Origin: Amanita rubescens
Lineage: Eukaryota; Basidiomycota; Agaricomycetes; Agaricales; Amanitaceae
NCBI GenBank assembly: GCA_015039365.1
Contig: WION01000007.1
Coordinates: 496,001 to 560,000 of the forward strand
Direction of reading: 5' to 3'
Length of the DNA: 64,000 nt
The position numbers and the translations under genes are program-made. Position 1 is the first letter of the stretch; each line of letters starts with the position of its first letter. Positions 38,150-50,754 of the stretch are shown here, in pieces. The notes below the pieces were generated by a model. It saw only the letters and a list, made by a program, of their open reading frames with translations. It was not told the DNA's origin and searched no databases.

Positions 38150-41023
38150 TTATCTGGTATTACCAAGCACGGACAATGCCTTTTCCTTTAAAACCAAAGG
38201 ATAACTGTTCATGAGGTGAGCAAGTGATCGAAGGTCTTCTTGGTCAAGAAGGGCGATGGTGACCTTCGGCTAGGACATGCGTTAGCCAATCAAGTCCTCA
38301 TGTACCTAGATAATAAAACCTACAGCCCCCTTAATTCCAAACGTTTTGATGGCTCGAAACCTACGTCACAATCGGGTCACTAACAAACCCATATATCGAT
38401 ATATTGAAACATACAATTTATCACCGAGTTGCTGCTTCTGGATGTGAAGGGGTTTATCTAGAAGTCCATCAATGAAATCGTCTGTGCCTTGCACCACTGT
38501 AGGATCAGGTTTGGGTAATGGGAAGTCGGTTGTTGAAGATGAATTGGCAAGTCTGATGACTTCGCCAGCTGGCAACTTCGCCAATGTCGCAATCGCCTTG
38601 GCTGTGTTTGGCGTGACTTCTGTGTTTGCCATTCCAGGTGTCGCGGGAAGTGGCGATGACGTAGCGGAAGCACCCCTTGAGGAGAGCTCGGGTGTTCTCG
38701 GCGTTTCCGTTAAACGTGAGGGCGCTTTCTTTGACTGGGGCGTGTATGGGGATGGTGAACTCTTGGTCTGTGCTTTCTCATCTGGATCATCATCACTTTC
38801 TAGTACCATCTTGGCATCGGCCAGCTTCGCACGAAGGACTTCCACATTAAAGAGGCACATGGCGCGTTCTCTCTTGGGCAAAGTCATCAACAAGTCCGTT
38901 AGCTCCGTTAACCGTGATGACTCAAGTTTGCTAACTGCAGCTAGCATACGGTCACGTTCTGATACCGGAGGTACGGAACCAGAAGGAGATGATGTTCTCG
39001 GAGGTGTGGATGTTGCGCTGATCGAAACAGGAGTTGAAGGGTGCTCTGGCGCGCTTGCTGTGGCATTGTGAATATTGGGGTCCACCGAACTAGAATCATT
39101 GGAGGCGGAAGCAGAAGCCACGGGTGAGGGTGACTTCTCGGATACTTTTTCGGATGCCTTCTCTGGACTGGGCTCCTTGAATTTGATACCTTTTTCGATG
39201 GAAAGCACTTGATCCTTTAATTTATTCGGTTCTTCAATGTATTTAATAACCTCGCTAAGCGATACGGTGACCAAGGATCGAACGATTTTATCAATATCGT
39301 CAGCGGGAACGACATCCATCGTCTTGACCCTTCGGCTAAGTTCCCCTGTCAACACTTCTCTTCTAACGACAGGTGATAGAGCCGCCAAGTCGTCATAGCG
39401 CATGGGCAGATTGAGGGTCCCAGAAAGAGCCGCCTAGGCAGGAAGTTGAGTGGCTAGACCGAACGTAGACGCTCAGACCTACATTATAGTAGCTTCCAGA
39501 ACCTCGTCTGCCTCGTTCTTGACGTTCAGAAGCGACTAGGGCGGTAGAATGTCCACGAGGACTTTGCCAGCCAGCAAAGTCACCAGCTTCGCTTGGCGTC
39601 GGGCTAGTGGCCCCACTAGCACTCCTAGGATGACCGTTGTGTGCAAATCGCTGGGCGAGCTTCTCTTGTCGCAATTGCTTCGGTTCATGCAAACGAACCA
39701 CAATTTGCTTTGAGCCTAACTGAACCCCATTCATGGCGTGCATCGCAGCCGTCGCTGGAAGTGGCGTCAAATTATGAGGTTCAAATGAAACACGTCTTTC
39801 TTACCTTGTTCGGGCGTTTGGTACGAAACGAAACCGAAACCTCTACTTTCACCACTTTCATTGCGCATGACGCGCGCACTACGCACAAGACTCAATAAGG
39901 CCAATCATAACCCTAATAGGGAGGGTCCTTACCTCACGATTTGACCAAACTGTAATCGTGATTAGATGATGTGCTAAGCCATACATATAGATCATACCTG
40001 ACGGAAATGTGAAAACAGTGCATTCGAATCAATCTCGGGGTCTAGATTCTGAACACCCGTGAATGAAGCGTACAAGCCTTGCATAGATAAGATAGGACGT
40101 ACTTTACAAAATAGATTACAAGGATCTATTAAGCCACTGTGGCTATTCGAACCAGGGCCCGAAACGGGGGCCAATTGTACTTGTTGTCCGGGACCATGAA
40201 TGAATTGAGCAGCTTGGGGTGACCGCATGAGATAGGGAGCCGTCCGAGGAGGTGAATACTAAACGTCACATTAGAATGCGACTGCAGCCACAAACAAAAC
40301 GTACTTGAGTTGGGTATGGACTGTATACGGAGGCGGCAGGGACGAATGGAGGTGCCGCGGGACTGAATTCTGGAATAGAACCACTTGGTGTCCTTCTAGG
40401 TTGGTAAACTTGCACAGCGATATTTTGACCGTCTATTTCAGCACAGTGCATAGCTTCTTCCGCATACCGTGCATCGTCCTCGTGCCAGTATTCAATCATA
40501 CCAGTATCCGGGCCGAATTGCGTTTGGGTACGGACGGACGCAAGGGCGCCAAAAGGTCTGAAAAGGTCATATAGTTGAAGGTCAGTGTATCCGTTTGGAA
40601 GATGTTTAACGAGTCGAGGTATGGCGGCAGGAGGAGGCATCGGCGTCGGGGGGACGGTTGGAGGGTATGGCGATAGGACAAGCATTACGGGTGGCGATAA
40701 ATTCGGTATAAAACGTGACTGTAGAGTAGCGAGAGCCTTTTCGGCTACGCGTGTCGAGGTGAATGACTGTGCCGAGATGCTTAAACGATGCGATTAAGCT
40801 AACCTTTGTCCAGAAACTTGAATTCGATGGTAGCGGTGATGTAATTACTTGTGACATCGCGCACGGCCTTGGGTCTAAAGGGACCACAGTTGACAAATGC
40901 CATAGCGATATTCTCCTCTGTGACATAATTGGGAAGATTTGAGATATACAAGAGTGGCTCTCGGAGGTAAGGATGTGAATGGGGCGAGAGTTGTAGAGGT
41001 TGAGGATCGTAATGGGGATTCAT
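38150..41023 (-). CDS. three-RRM protein with MLLE modules, Rrm4-like
   Basis: Putative mRNA carrier. ATG 41023 (MNPHYDPQPLQLSPHSH). RRM1: LLYISNLPNYVTEENIAMAF. RRM2: PRLVKHLPNGYTDLQLYDLF with MIEYWHEDDARYAEEAMHCA. RRM3: CNLFCKNLDPEIDSNALFSH, then FGQIVSARVMRNE and RNP1-like SRGFGFVSY, ending GSKQIVVRLHEPK. After a Ser-rich linker the C-terminal half has a degenerate MLLE-like segment (AALSPVVRREVLTGELSRRV to LSEVIKYIEEPNKLKDQVL), a second (LPKRERAMCLFNVEVLRAKL), and a clear third MLLE domain split by introns (KPLHIQKQQLGDKLY, then VTIALLDQEDLRSLAHLMNS and PLVLKEKALSVLG). Three RRMs plus three MLLE is the layout of Ustilago maydis Rrm4, the endosomal mRNA transporter; canonical Pab1 has four RRMs and one MLLE. 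Stop 38150-38152. Confidence 0.82.
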
Positions 41024-41397
41024 AGTCAACGTAGGGACGTAAGTGTATTAGAGAGAGAAAGGCGAGAAAGACAGCGCTGATTGTGTGAGGCGACTGCCTC
41101 GACTAGACCGCCTGCTTCCGAAAACACAACTCAAAATCAACCCTCTGCCTGCTTAGCTAAGCAAATCTGGTCCAGCTCCCTGCAGCCACTGCCATCTGTG
41201 GTGTCACGCTCCTTGTTCGTAAATCGCCATATAGCTCGTCATTCATTACTGCAAGTGGTGAGAACCAAAGGTTACTTCGATGGGACAGAAGCTTACAGGA
41301 TGTCGCCGGCGGAATCGGGATCTACCAGCCTGACGTGGTTTACTATCTCTAAATAATTTCGTCATTACATACGATATGATGACCCACGTTAATATAC
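41024..41397. other. intergenic, Rrm4-like promoter
   Basis: Between the Rrm4-like start codon and the small secreted peptide. May contain a second exon of the small peptide (frame open from about 41350 after a TTTAG acceptor), otherwise nothing. Confidence 0.4.
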
Positions 41398-41568
41398 TCA
41401 CTTTTTCCCAACAACAGTCTGCTCGGTTGTCGTTGCTGCGCTAAGTTGCGCATGCCGGGCAATCCACTCGTGCGCCGCGTCGAGTGAATCCGCCAGTGGT
41501 GCTGCATTGACAAACAATGCAAGGAACGTCATGAACATGACGAGCACTGTGAAGCGAGAACACATCAT
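41398..41568 (-). CDS. small secreted peptide, hypothetical
   Basis: A 56-codon frame from ATG 41568 (MMCSRFTVLVMFMTFLALF) with a strong signal peptide and a likely cleavage after VNA-APL. The mature part is about 33 residues (PLADSLDAAHEWIARHAQ, then a Thr-rich end and GKK) without cysteines. TGA at 41398-41400 overlaps a good GTGAGT donor, so the frame may splice into a further exon to the left instead of stopping. No family recognised. A C/T-poor, A-rich leader lies upstream. Could be an effector-like or processed peptide; not a CAAX mating pheromone. Confidence 0.45.
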   Translation of the reverse strand: MMCSRFTVLVMFMTFLALFVNAAPLADSLDAAHEWIARHAQLSAATTTEQTVVGKK

Positions 41569-42214
41569 CTTGTTCGTGACGAGGACGCTTGGAGAGTAGA
41601 AAGGGGGGAATGGCTACTGGAGACCATAGTACTAGCTCTTAAATGTATCGCCGAGCACCGCAGTTCACACTTACACGTCGGGACATCGGAAGGAGATACA
41701 TCCCAAATCGGTATCTGCTTCAACCTCGGACTGCTGAGTTGCTCATTAATTAAATAAACTTCTTACATCCCGAGAAAGGGGTTTTTCCGAGACGTTTGAA
41801 AAAGGAAGACAGCTAACCTTCTGGCTCATGGCGTACGAGATATATGCTTCCAGTTTCTAGAGAGTGTTCCAATTCCGCGGTACTCGATGCTATTTTGTTC
41901 TGCGGTGGACCCGAGTACCCGTGACGCCAAGCACTTAAAGTTAAACACATACACAATATCAAATCAAAGGTATGTCAATGCCCACACCTCATATTCATAG
42001 ACATTCCCAGCCCAGAAACAGTGTGGCATGCATCGGCGGTGTCGGATCGTCTTCGACCGATTGATGATGAACAAGCTTTGGACTCGAACGTTTACCAGGT
42101 TACCGATCACACTACAAGTTGTACTCAGAGTATGCAAATCTATGAGCCAAAGGTCAGATATACACAGAAACATGTCTTCGCCAGAATAAAACCTAGAAGC
42201 TTATTCATCTCCAT
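41569..42214. other. intergenic, no gene seen
   Basis: Promoter of the small peptide and 3' region of Mad3. Short frames at 41964-42245 on both strands lack any recognisable domain. Confidence 0.5.
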
Positions 42215-43634
42215 TCACCCATCCTCGAACGCCCCAGATCCATAATTCTTCAGTGGGTCTTTTCTTAGCGCTTCAGTTTCACTCGCCGGCATGGGTTGTT
42301 TCGTGCCGGCCTTCTTTACTTTGATCACTGATTCCACATCTGCGACAGCACTTGACGTTGCTTGCGCGTCCTAGTCGGAGATTGATCCACGACATTATGG
42401 AATGATCATAGCTTGGGACTTACATCATCTCGGAATGGCGTGAACCTCGGCGTAGCGGGAGGGGATGGCGCCGTTGGTGCCGCACCTCCGCCGTCCATAA
42501 ACGGTACAAATCCCCCAGTTTTCTTCGACGTAGGGATCACGGGGGGCAACCCGACAGGGTCTGGATCTCGATATGGTACTATTCTCGAACCCGACGTTCC
42601 AGCGGAATTGCCACTGCTTCCCGAGGCAACTCTCTTGGACCGCCCGCTCTGCTTGATAGTGGTCCCAGCGAGCCTTTTCACCTCGGGAACGTTTTCTTTG
42701 ACCCGTGACTTCCGTGTGCCGAGGTCTGGCCATGCACCAGCTTCGGCCGCTTCTGCTTCTGCGCCTGAAGGGTCCACAAAGACCTGGAGGCGCGAATTGG
42801 GCACCGATGGCGTCAACGAACTTGGGCGCGAGGACCCCGAGGGCGCAAGTGTTGTCCTTGTTGTAGTCAAGGCTGGCCTTTGAGGTCTCGAAGAAGACCT
42901 GCTTTCTGATGTCGATGACGATGCATCCGAAGAAGTAACCGTGGATGGCATAGCTGCGCCGCTCAGCATCCGCTTCTGAAATTCATTATATCTATTTTGC
43001 AGATGATCGAGAGGCGATGCCTTCCGGGCAATACCAAGATTATAGATATCGTCGGCATCCTTTTTGCTGCCGTTCATAATCAGACCGTAGAACTTGCTTT
43101 TCACAAGATCACAACTCACCGGCCATCACGTTCAAGAACAGCTGCGAGTTCTCCGTATAGCAGTGCAAAATTTGTGCCAATTTCATTCGCGATCAAGAAT
43201 CTGTAAATGACGGTTGGCTTCTCCACGTAGCTGGCGTAGAGTAGCCACAATTTCAGATATTTCATTTCTTGTCTCCATTTTCCACCTCTGTCATCTTTCA
43301 GAACTCTCGTAGCCTCCTCCAGGAGCTCTAAGAGTCCTGATTCTGCCGTATGCCCCTGTGGATAGTTCTCAAGCGTCCAATTCACAAGCCGGCTATACGC
43401 TTCAAGCGGATCACCGTCCTCATCCTCAAACGCTAGCTCAACATTGATGCGGAGCCGATTGCGCGTCGCGGAGAGCTTTGCCTCGCGCTGGGCATGTGGG
43501 GTAGTCAAGATCTGGGAAAGTGTTGTGACCCGGCGACCAGTCGCCAGTGGTTGGACATTCTCCTTGGCTGCTTCAAGGACATCGAAGTCCACAATATCTT
43601 CTTGTTCGTCCGTGAAGACATCATGCGTTGACAT
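42215..43634 (-). CDS. MAD3: spindle-checkpoint protein Mad3 (BubR1-like, no kinase)
   Basis: Mitotic checkpoint component that binds Cdc20 and inhibits APC/C. ATG 43634 (MSTHDVFTDEQEDIVDFD). A first KEN box is at EAAKENVQ near residue 24. The Mad3/BUB1 homology region follows: LAFEDEDGDPLEAYSRLVNW, LLELLEEATRVLKDD, YLKLWLLYASYVEKP and FALLYGELAAVLERDGR, which splices through a 52-nt intron to KKDADDIYNLGIARKASPLD and LQNRYNEFQKRM. A second KEN occurs in SRVKENVPEVKRL. The tail is Ser/Pro-rich, and the last exon ends DPLKNYGSGAFEDG (stop 42215-42217). No kinase domain follows, so this is Mad3 and not Bub1. Three exons. Confidence 0.92.
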
Positions 43635-44639
43635 GCTATTCGGTCGAGAGTGCAGGGTCGTTCTGCAACTTCATTGTCAAAAGCCAAAACGGTTCAAAAC
43701 CGAGAAGCTTCACGTGACCGCGTGCGACTCTTTGACCTCCCGAGGAAAACATTTCGTATGCTTCACCTCCAACCTTAGAGTCCCTTATGTCCGCATGCTC
43801 GTGTGTTACTTAATACCGAGAGCGTAGACCGCGGCGAGCCGCGAGTTAGGAGCAAAATCCATCGAGCTTGTGCACTTTGGTTTCCATGCTGCTCGGCTTA
43901 GCACACACCCGAGTCCGATGATGGACCCTAAGCCCCACACTCTGCGCAATTTGAGCTCCTTTACGCCCTAGGACGGTAACGTGCTAATCCACCATTGCTC
44001 AAATCTTTGATTTACCCTTCGATAGGTGGGTCTCAGGAGCGGTTTCCGCTCTGATTTTTGTTGCTCAAGTTGTTGTATAAGCCTTCTTCAGCCAAGGACA
44101 GGATTATCTTCAGGTGTCAACTTGTCCTCTAGTCTACTCGTCGACATATTAACCTGCAGAGTTACAATCTGTCGTCAATTTGCCTCACCTAGGCCCGCGG
44201 AACAGCGATGAGGCAGCACAAGCTCTTAGCTTTTCGTACCGCAGGTGATTGACCAAATTCTCAGGCATTCAGGTCCGCCCACCGAGGTACCTCCTTTGAC
44301 GTCTCCGATCCGATGTTCAGGCAAAGTCCAAAACGACAGTTCCGGCTATACTCTTTTAAGACCGCCGTGGACTTAGTGTCGGGACTTCGTAGCTTCCAAA
44401 ATTCGAACTTGGCCTAGATGCGATTACCTCGTACTCCTTTGCCTTTCCATGTCTGGGCGACATTTTCTGCTCAATCGCTGTTGTAGTTAACTATGTTTGT
44501 ATGCCATCCAATGAAGTTTTTTCGCCAACGCAAGCAACGAATATAAATAATATATTTAACACATTGGTCGCTCATCACATCTGTCGAATGTAATTCCGAC
44601 ACATCATACGCGATAACTCCGATCACTGTTGAAGGACAA
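43635..44639. other. intergenic, no gene seen
   Basis: Mad3 promoter and 3' region of the permease. About 1 kb with only short unconserved frames; no repeat seen. Confidence 0.5.
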
Positions 44640-46852
44640 TCAGGGGACATAGCGGAATTCCGGTGCCTGGACAGCAATTCATTAGCAGTGTTAATTTTAC
44701 ATGTGAACGACAAGGCATACTTTATCTGCAAGTTCGCTTGTGTCGACCCTGGCATCAGGTTCCGGGACCCCATATTTTCTGTCTCGACGAGCGTTATCCC
44801 GTCGATATGAGGTCTGATTTCAGGGTTAATATACCGTTAGATGCGAGATCAGTGAACCTATACTTACAGTCAAGATTAAAGCGCAGATGACGGCGAGCCA
44901 CGACAAAGCACAAGAAACTGTCAAAAGTTACAGTCTATACGGTGGCATAGGAATCGCAACTTACTGGCAAATCCGCGGCTATAAAGGAATATGTAAATTG
45001 CATCAGTATAAAAGGTTACGGCTACTCACATATAAAAGTCTTTGGCATCCGTCTTTGGGAATATATGGGATCCGAGCACGCTGCCACACTGACCGATTGC
45101 CATGAAAGTCGGTATCCCCGCCGCCTTCTTTGTCTCTGAACCCAAGTTATGGGCGACTAGAGAAACTAGTATCCAGAACGAAAGGCAAAGACGCGGTATC
45201 ACTCACACCATGCAATGGTCAATCCAATAGATGTATACGTCCCACTCGTGATGCAGAAGATTGCGAAGTACCGGACGTGCTTATTTTGGTGAACGACAAG
45301 TAACAGCCTGAATAACCGGATGAGCTCGAGAAACTCCAGGATGAAAAATCGTACAGGTAACCAACTGCGCTAATGGTGCATGCAATCGAGATGGGAACAC
45401 CACGAGTCTGGAGTTTGTCAGAAATGAAAGAAAATGTTATCAGGACCACGGCAGTGACGACGTATGGAGGAACGGTGAAAAGCTGAGCTCTTGCATCGCC
45501 TGGAACGTCAGTCAAGACATGTTAACTGGGATCAATCGCTTGAACTGACTATATCCAAACGATGCTATGATAGTAGGTAGGAATGCGGATATGGATGACA
45601 AAGCACAGTTCAAGCCGAAGTAGATCACCCCAGCGGTCCACACCTTGATCCCTAGTCAGCTAATAACAAGGAGAGATATTAAAGCATACCCTCCAATCGC
45701 GTAACGCCATCCACACGTGCCCTATAGGAATGGTCAATCTAATCTGAGGCACCATGGAGAGAACAATATACTTTTCTGAACCACAGCACCTACATCACCG
45801 CTCGTCGCCCTGTTCATTCTGGCAACGGCTAATTTACGTTCACGAGCGGTGAGGTATGTTGTCGCCTCGGGTCGATCCGGCAAAAAGAAGTATGTAAATA
45901 TGCTGAGGATAATGGTTGGAATGCCCTGTTCATGTTAGCGAAGGTTTCCCTGGGATTACCGAAAAAAATTACCTCGACGATGAAGAGCAGCCTCCAGTTT
46001 TCAATGTGGGCTTTGCATGTGAGATGCCGAAGGCTAGAATACCTCCGAATGCACCAGCGACGGCAGCAAACCCGAACCAATAAGCCATCTAGGTTCTGCG
46101 TGAGTTATCGCAAGCCAACGGCATTAATATATCATACTGACCCGTAGACCCATTTCCTTCTTGGTGTAGAAGAGCGCTATTGCGACATGGATAAACTGAG
46201 CGAAAGACCCACAGGATACTCACAAAAGTACAGGGGGATTGCAGGGCCAAATCCGGCCTCGAAAATTCCAAGGAAGATTCTGGCAGTCATCAATCCTCCA
46301 AAGTCAAAACCAGTGGACTACGAGTAATTAGATACTAGCAAGCGTTAGCTTGATACTCTTACCATAAGGGTTGACGTTAGTCCCCAGCCGGCGGCACAAC
46401 ACGCCATCCATACCCTGGGCGGGTACAACTTGGATACCACGGTTGCTGGTGTTTGACATAATATCTACGAAATCAGTTACAACAATCGTCTGCAAGATAT
46501 TTGTGGATCTTACGTATGAAAAGAAGAAAGCAGAATTGACCCAGTCAAAAAGCACGCCAGTGGGATCCTTATTTTTACCGAGGATACTCGGCAACCCCAT
46601 GAGTCGCGCATTGCCTAGATTTGAGCGGTCGAGGTCTAATATGAAGATTTAGTTTCCTCCCATGTTTTTAGGGCAGCGTTGGAACGGACATGCGAAGAGA
46701 TATAAAAGACATGTAATCGGAAGAATGCGTCGATCGAGTTTGTTAAGCAGTTGCTGCTCTTCTATGGCGGTTTCGGCATCGCTCAGCTCCTCTTGCCCAC
46801 CATCTTCGTAGCGCTCCTGGAGCTTCTCGTCGGAATGGAGTTTGGGATCCAT
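44640..46852 (-). CDS. MFS permease of the allantoate/Dal5 family
   Basis: Plasma-membrane proton symporter for small anionic organic solutes (allantoate, nicotinate or similar). ATG 46852 (MDPKLHSDEKLQERYEDGG). Conserved segments: LLNKLDRRILPITCLLYLFA joined to YLDRSNLGNARLMG, VLFDWVNSAFFFSY, ACCAAGWGLTST, FGGLMTARIFLGIFEAGFGP, KEMGLRMAYWFGFAA, GAFGGILAFGISH, ENWRLLFIVEG, RPEATTYLTARERKLAVARM, then ISDKLQTRGVPISIA, ETKKAAGIPTFMAIGQCGSV and LGSHIFPKTDAKDFY. The end is RRDRKYGVPEPDARVDTSEL, ADK, then a last exon APEFRYVP with stop 44640-44642. Twelve helices expected; about fourteen exons. Substrate cannot be told from sequence. Confidence 0.9.
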
Positions 46853-47433
46853 GTAGGGCGGACCAACGAGGTGCACGGTCAGGAGGCTAAGCCCCAGCTA
46901 TTTATTAATGACGGCACTCACCAAAAAATAGGTGACTTCGTCTTTTGGCCCATGGAGAAACTTAGCAACGGTCCGGGCTAATTGCATCATCAAAAGATCG
47001 CTTAAAAAAAGATCGCCCAAAAATTGTAATGCAAAGTGGCTGTCGAGGCTTTATTGGGATCTAGCGGTCCATATGCTCGAGCATAATGTGAGAATGGCTG
47101 GGAATGGATGTAGACAGGTGCTGCGTTTCGGTTACCTATATATGGGTATAACTCTAAATCTCACGGTGATTGGGAGGCTTTTAGTGGCACGCGACTTTGG
47201 ATTACTACACCACGTACGGAACGCGTGGCATGTAATAACACGCGGGTAGAAAATTTTCGTTGAAACAAGAGAAGGTAGCAGGAATCCAAACATGCATCAC
47301 GCTGGTGCCATAATACAATTTGTGGTGAAGTTTCGTAGTTCGACATAAGGGTGAGCTGAAACCCGAATAGCCTTTTAGGGAAGGATCTCAACCGGCATTC
47401 CCGGCCACGTGCGCGATTACAATCCGATACGCA
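46853..47433. other. divergent intergenic region, permease / orphan gene
   Basis: Shared 5' region of the leftward permease and the rightward orphan gene. A-rich direct motif AAAAGATCGC occurs twice near 46990-47015. No gene seen. Confidence 0.5.
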
Positions 47434-48927
47434 ATGACCAGCGATCCTAGGATACCCAAACCTCGGTCACCAAAGGTCTACACCGATCAACAACTAGCAT
47501 TTCTCAGAAGGTGCGACAGTCTACTCAACTTAACTCAACGTTTCTAAACATGTCAATAGCAGTCTACCAGAATTTGAGAGGCGACTTCAAGGCCCCATTA
47601 GAGGCGATGCCAAAAAGTTTGCTCTGGAAAAGGCCACTGAATTTATCGCGCAATTTGGAATTCCAGATGAATTTGCGGGTATCGAGGAATCTGAGTCACG
47701 GTTCAAAGAGGTATATTACTAACTTTTTATGTGCATTTTTTCCCATTCATTTCCCGTGCGATCCAGCAAATCTACAATTGGTTTAAGAATACTGTAGGCA
47801 GAGCAAGGCGTAAGCAGGAGGGTCGGTCGCGACAAGATAAAAAAACGCCCGAAACAGGTTGAATACGTTTTCTTGATGACTTATTGACGCCTGCTCATTT
47901 ATTCCGCTTTGTAGGGTCATTGGACAATCTTCGATGGTCAAGTAATAATGGTGCAGTAGCAACATCACCGGTGATGCCTTATTCGCCAGTAGATACCAGT
48001 AGCGCCGCTCTTATTTCCCCACGGAGCACGGTTCCGCAATTCGGCACCATACAGGCTAGCATAAGCTCTTCCGTCCCTCAGACCACGATACTTCAGAACC
48101 GCACGATGGCACTCCCCGCATCCCGTGCGACCTTGCGTGACGCATTTATCCAGGGAATGGACACGGCGTCCTTGGCTTCCATGATACAAGCGTTTGTCAT
48201 GTCAAATCCTTCCACAATTCCTCTTACTCCTGTCATTGACGCGCTATACGATGCAATATCGGCTAATTCGTTCCATCAAGATCCCACGCCGTTTCTCCGT
48301 CGATATTTGGATGCGACCGACCTCTTTAGCCATAATCTCATCCATGCCGGCGTGGCTGGTCCGCAAGCCGGATTACGTGCCCTGGAGTTGCAGATACGCA
48401 GAAATTCGATTTGGGTGTCAAGTATAACTGGCACGCCATCGCCTGCCTTCTCTGTCAATTCGAATTCCATGGCAGAGGAGATGAACCGAATTGCATTTGA
48501 ACGTCAGCGGAGAAAAGATCATATCCAATGGGCGCGCATACATGCTGCTACCTTGGAACTTTGTGCAATGAGCACTTCACGGAGGACTGCCACTGACGGT
48601 GCCCACATTGCAAGCAAGATGTTCTCCGATACTATAGCAAGGGATGCTGTGTGGGGTTCGGATGAAGTCGAGTGGGTTGCTGGAATGTGCATTTTAAGGG
48701 CTGTCATACGCACGACCCCCGGAACTAACCGTCAACAGAGGGATGACTATAACGAACTCTTGAGAGCATATGAGAATAGGTGGAAGGAAATCAAAGATGA
48801 CGCTAGACAAGCTCTTGTAACAGTGGGTCCTCCTTTCGAAACCAACCATTTCTCGTTAATAACATCCCTCCACAGGAGATATTATTGGCTGCAAAAGAAG
48901 ATCTTACCCGCTGGGATGAAATTTTAA
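47434..48927 (+). CDS. orphan basidiomycete protein with a basic YNWFKN motif
   Basis: Four exons from ATG 47434 (MTSDPRIPKPRSPKVYTDQQ) join in frame: the second starts SSLPEFERRLQGPIRGDAKK, the third QIYNWFKNTVGRARRKQEG, the long fourth (about 47915-48927) GSLDNLRWSS. Near residues 30-80 there is FALEKATEFIAQFGIPDEF followed by the IYNWFKN basic patch, which looks like the last helix of a homeodomain-type fold, but no full domain can be shown. The last exon is a helical 330-residue region (LRDAFIQGMDTASLASMIQA, FLRRYLDATDLFSHNLIHAG, RRKDHIQWARIHAATLELCA) with no family I recognise. It is intact and well spliced. Nuclear role is a guess from the basic patch only. Confidence 0.75.
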
Positions 48928-50754
48928 GATAATGTGCGTTATGATTAAAGGCGTCTCCTATAAGATATTTTCTCATGGACTTATCTAGTGTTACCAATAC
49001 TCGCTCTGCTCAAACGTACCGCATCATATCATGTCATTGTCTTTATAGGTCCGCTGTATCCCTTACTTTCTGTTGTATTTCACGTCGCTGTCGATATGCT
49101 TTCCGCGTAATATATGTCTCTCACGCCGATCTTGTTGCGACAGGTCAATCGCAGGCTTCTCCGGGCACACGCGGGATTCCATTTGTTCATAATGACCGTT
49201 GTCTCGCAAATAAATTTTGCCTAGGTGATTATTCACACGTCTCCCTGAAAGTGGCTACCGAACAATTGGGATCATGAGCGAAGTTCGATATTCCAGTATA
49301 AGTGGCCGGCTCAATCTCGTCATCTGATCGGTACGGCCCTCCCTCTATTGATCACTTGATTCTTACAAGTCTATCTATACATGCAGCCATATGCTTACAT
49401 GCCCATGCAATGTTGAAAGACGCCGTTGGCTGCGAATAGGACTGTTCCTCGCCGCACAATCTATTAACCGAATTCAGTTATCTCTGTCAGCAAATGATTC
49501 TAATTCTAAATCGGACAGCGACTGCACATTATCGCCTGACAGTCGCTCGTCCAACACTCACTTCTGATACGTCAGCTTGACAGATTCTCATCAATGTCAT
49601 CCATGAGGTCTGAAATCCAGCATGGCCCTTGTTGACCTCGGGCTTGATTAGACAAAGCCGGGAGTCTTCTTCTCTTCGTTCTATTTCTATTCACGATGCA
49701 AACCGTAGGCTCCGCCGTATTCACAGAAAAGGAACAACTCGTATTGCACATGCTGTCGCAACCTTGGGTTCCCGTTCTTCAATGCCGATGAGTACGTCCT
49801 TCGAGTTCTACTGTATGCCAGCTAACTGATCGGCCGCTAATACGCCTGCTCGACCTCGATAATGGTCGGCCTTACCTGGTTTCTCAGCGTCCAGTGGACT
49901 AAGAATTAATGATCTTTCTCGGCAATTACCTGGCCGCGCTCAACTACAGTCTCACTCCATGTCTGGGTTGTGTCTGTGAGGCCAAGTAGTTGGGACCTAG
50001 AGAGCAGGAGGACAGAGGGGCATACCAGCAGACCTTCATGCTCCACATCTTGTCCAGCGCTGTGCGCAAGTACAACCTGATATCTGGATCATTTGGACGA
50101 CAAATTGTCCAGTCCCTGTATCGTTGTACAATCAAACAAGCTCCGTCAATGATCAAGCCTCATTGTAGGAATATCCTTGTAGGCCTTCCGTCAACTTTTA
50201 ACTATGTTATACCTTGCGCTTTGAACGTTTGAACTCCTTTTTGGAAGATTCTTTGCCATCGCACGTGCTTGATCGGGGTTAGCGACACATCGCCTATGAA
50301 CCCATCGTCCCTGATCTAACGCGATCCATTGTGTATAATTGGGGCAACGGTTCATACGGTTCATACTACTAGTGGATTATAATGTTGAGTAGGAATAGAT
50401 GTTTAGCGGCTCCGACTCGGATCTCGGACCGGAGTCCGGATGTATGTCACGATCATCTCTCACAGGCTGCCCGATATTATCATACTCCATCTACAGTGCC
50501 CACGAACTCATCTCTTGGTTTCAACTCGCCATCCACGACCGTTATTCGAAGTCTTCACTAGTTAGCCCAGGATACCGTGTTTGTGATCTTGTTCAATTGC
50601 TTGTTCAGACACTCATAACATGTCAGTCACGACGGTGATCATCTCCGATTTCTGGCACACCAACTCCTGGGCTTTAACTTGCTCCATACACTGTCCAGTT
50701 CAAGCTTCTCCATCTTTCACACCCTTTGCTGGAGCCTCTATTTGACCATCAGTA
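48928..50754. other. 1.8-kb stretch without a supported gene
   Basis: Short frames on both strands (49629-49829, 49944-50156, 50399-50638) carry scattered Ser- and Arg-rich sequence with no recognisable domain; they may be worn-out transposon coding sequence but I cannot name one. CpG content is normal here, in contrast to the block that begins soon after. Confidence 0.4.

Noticed and set aside
41398..41568. Mating-type pheromone precursor
   Set aside because: It has a signal peptide and lacks a C-terminal CAAX motif.
49629..50638. Possible decayed retrotransposon coding sequence
   Set aside because: No integrase, reverse transcriptase or gag motif could be read in any frame, so not reported as an element.
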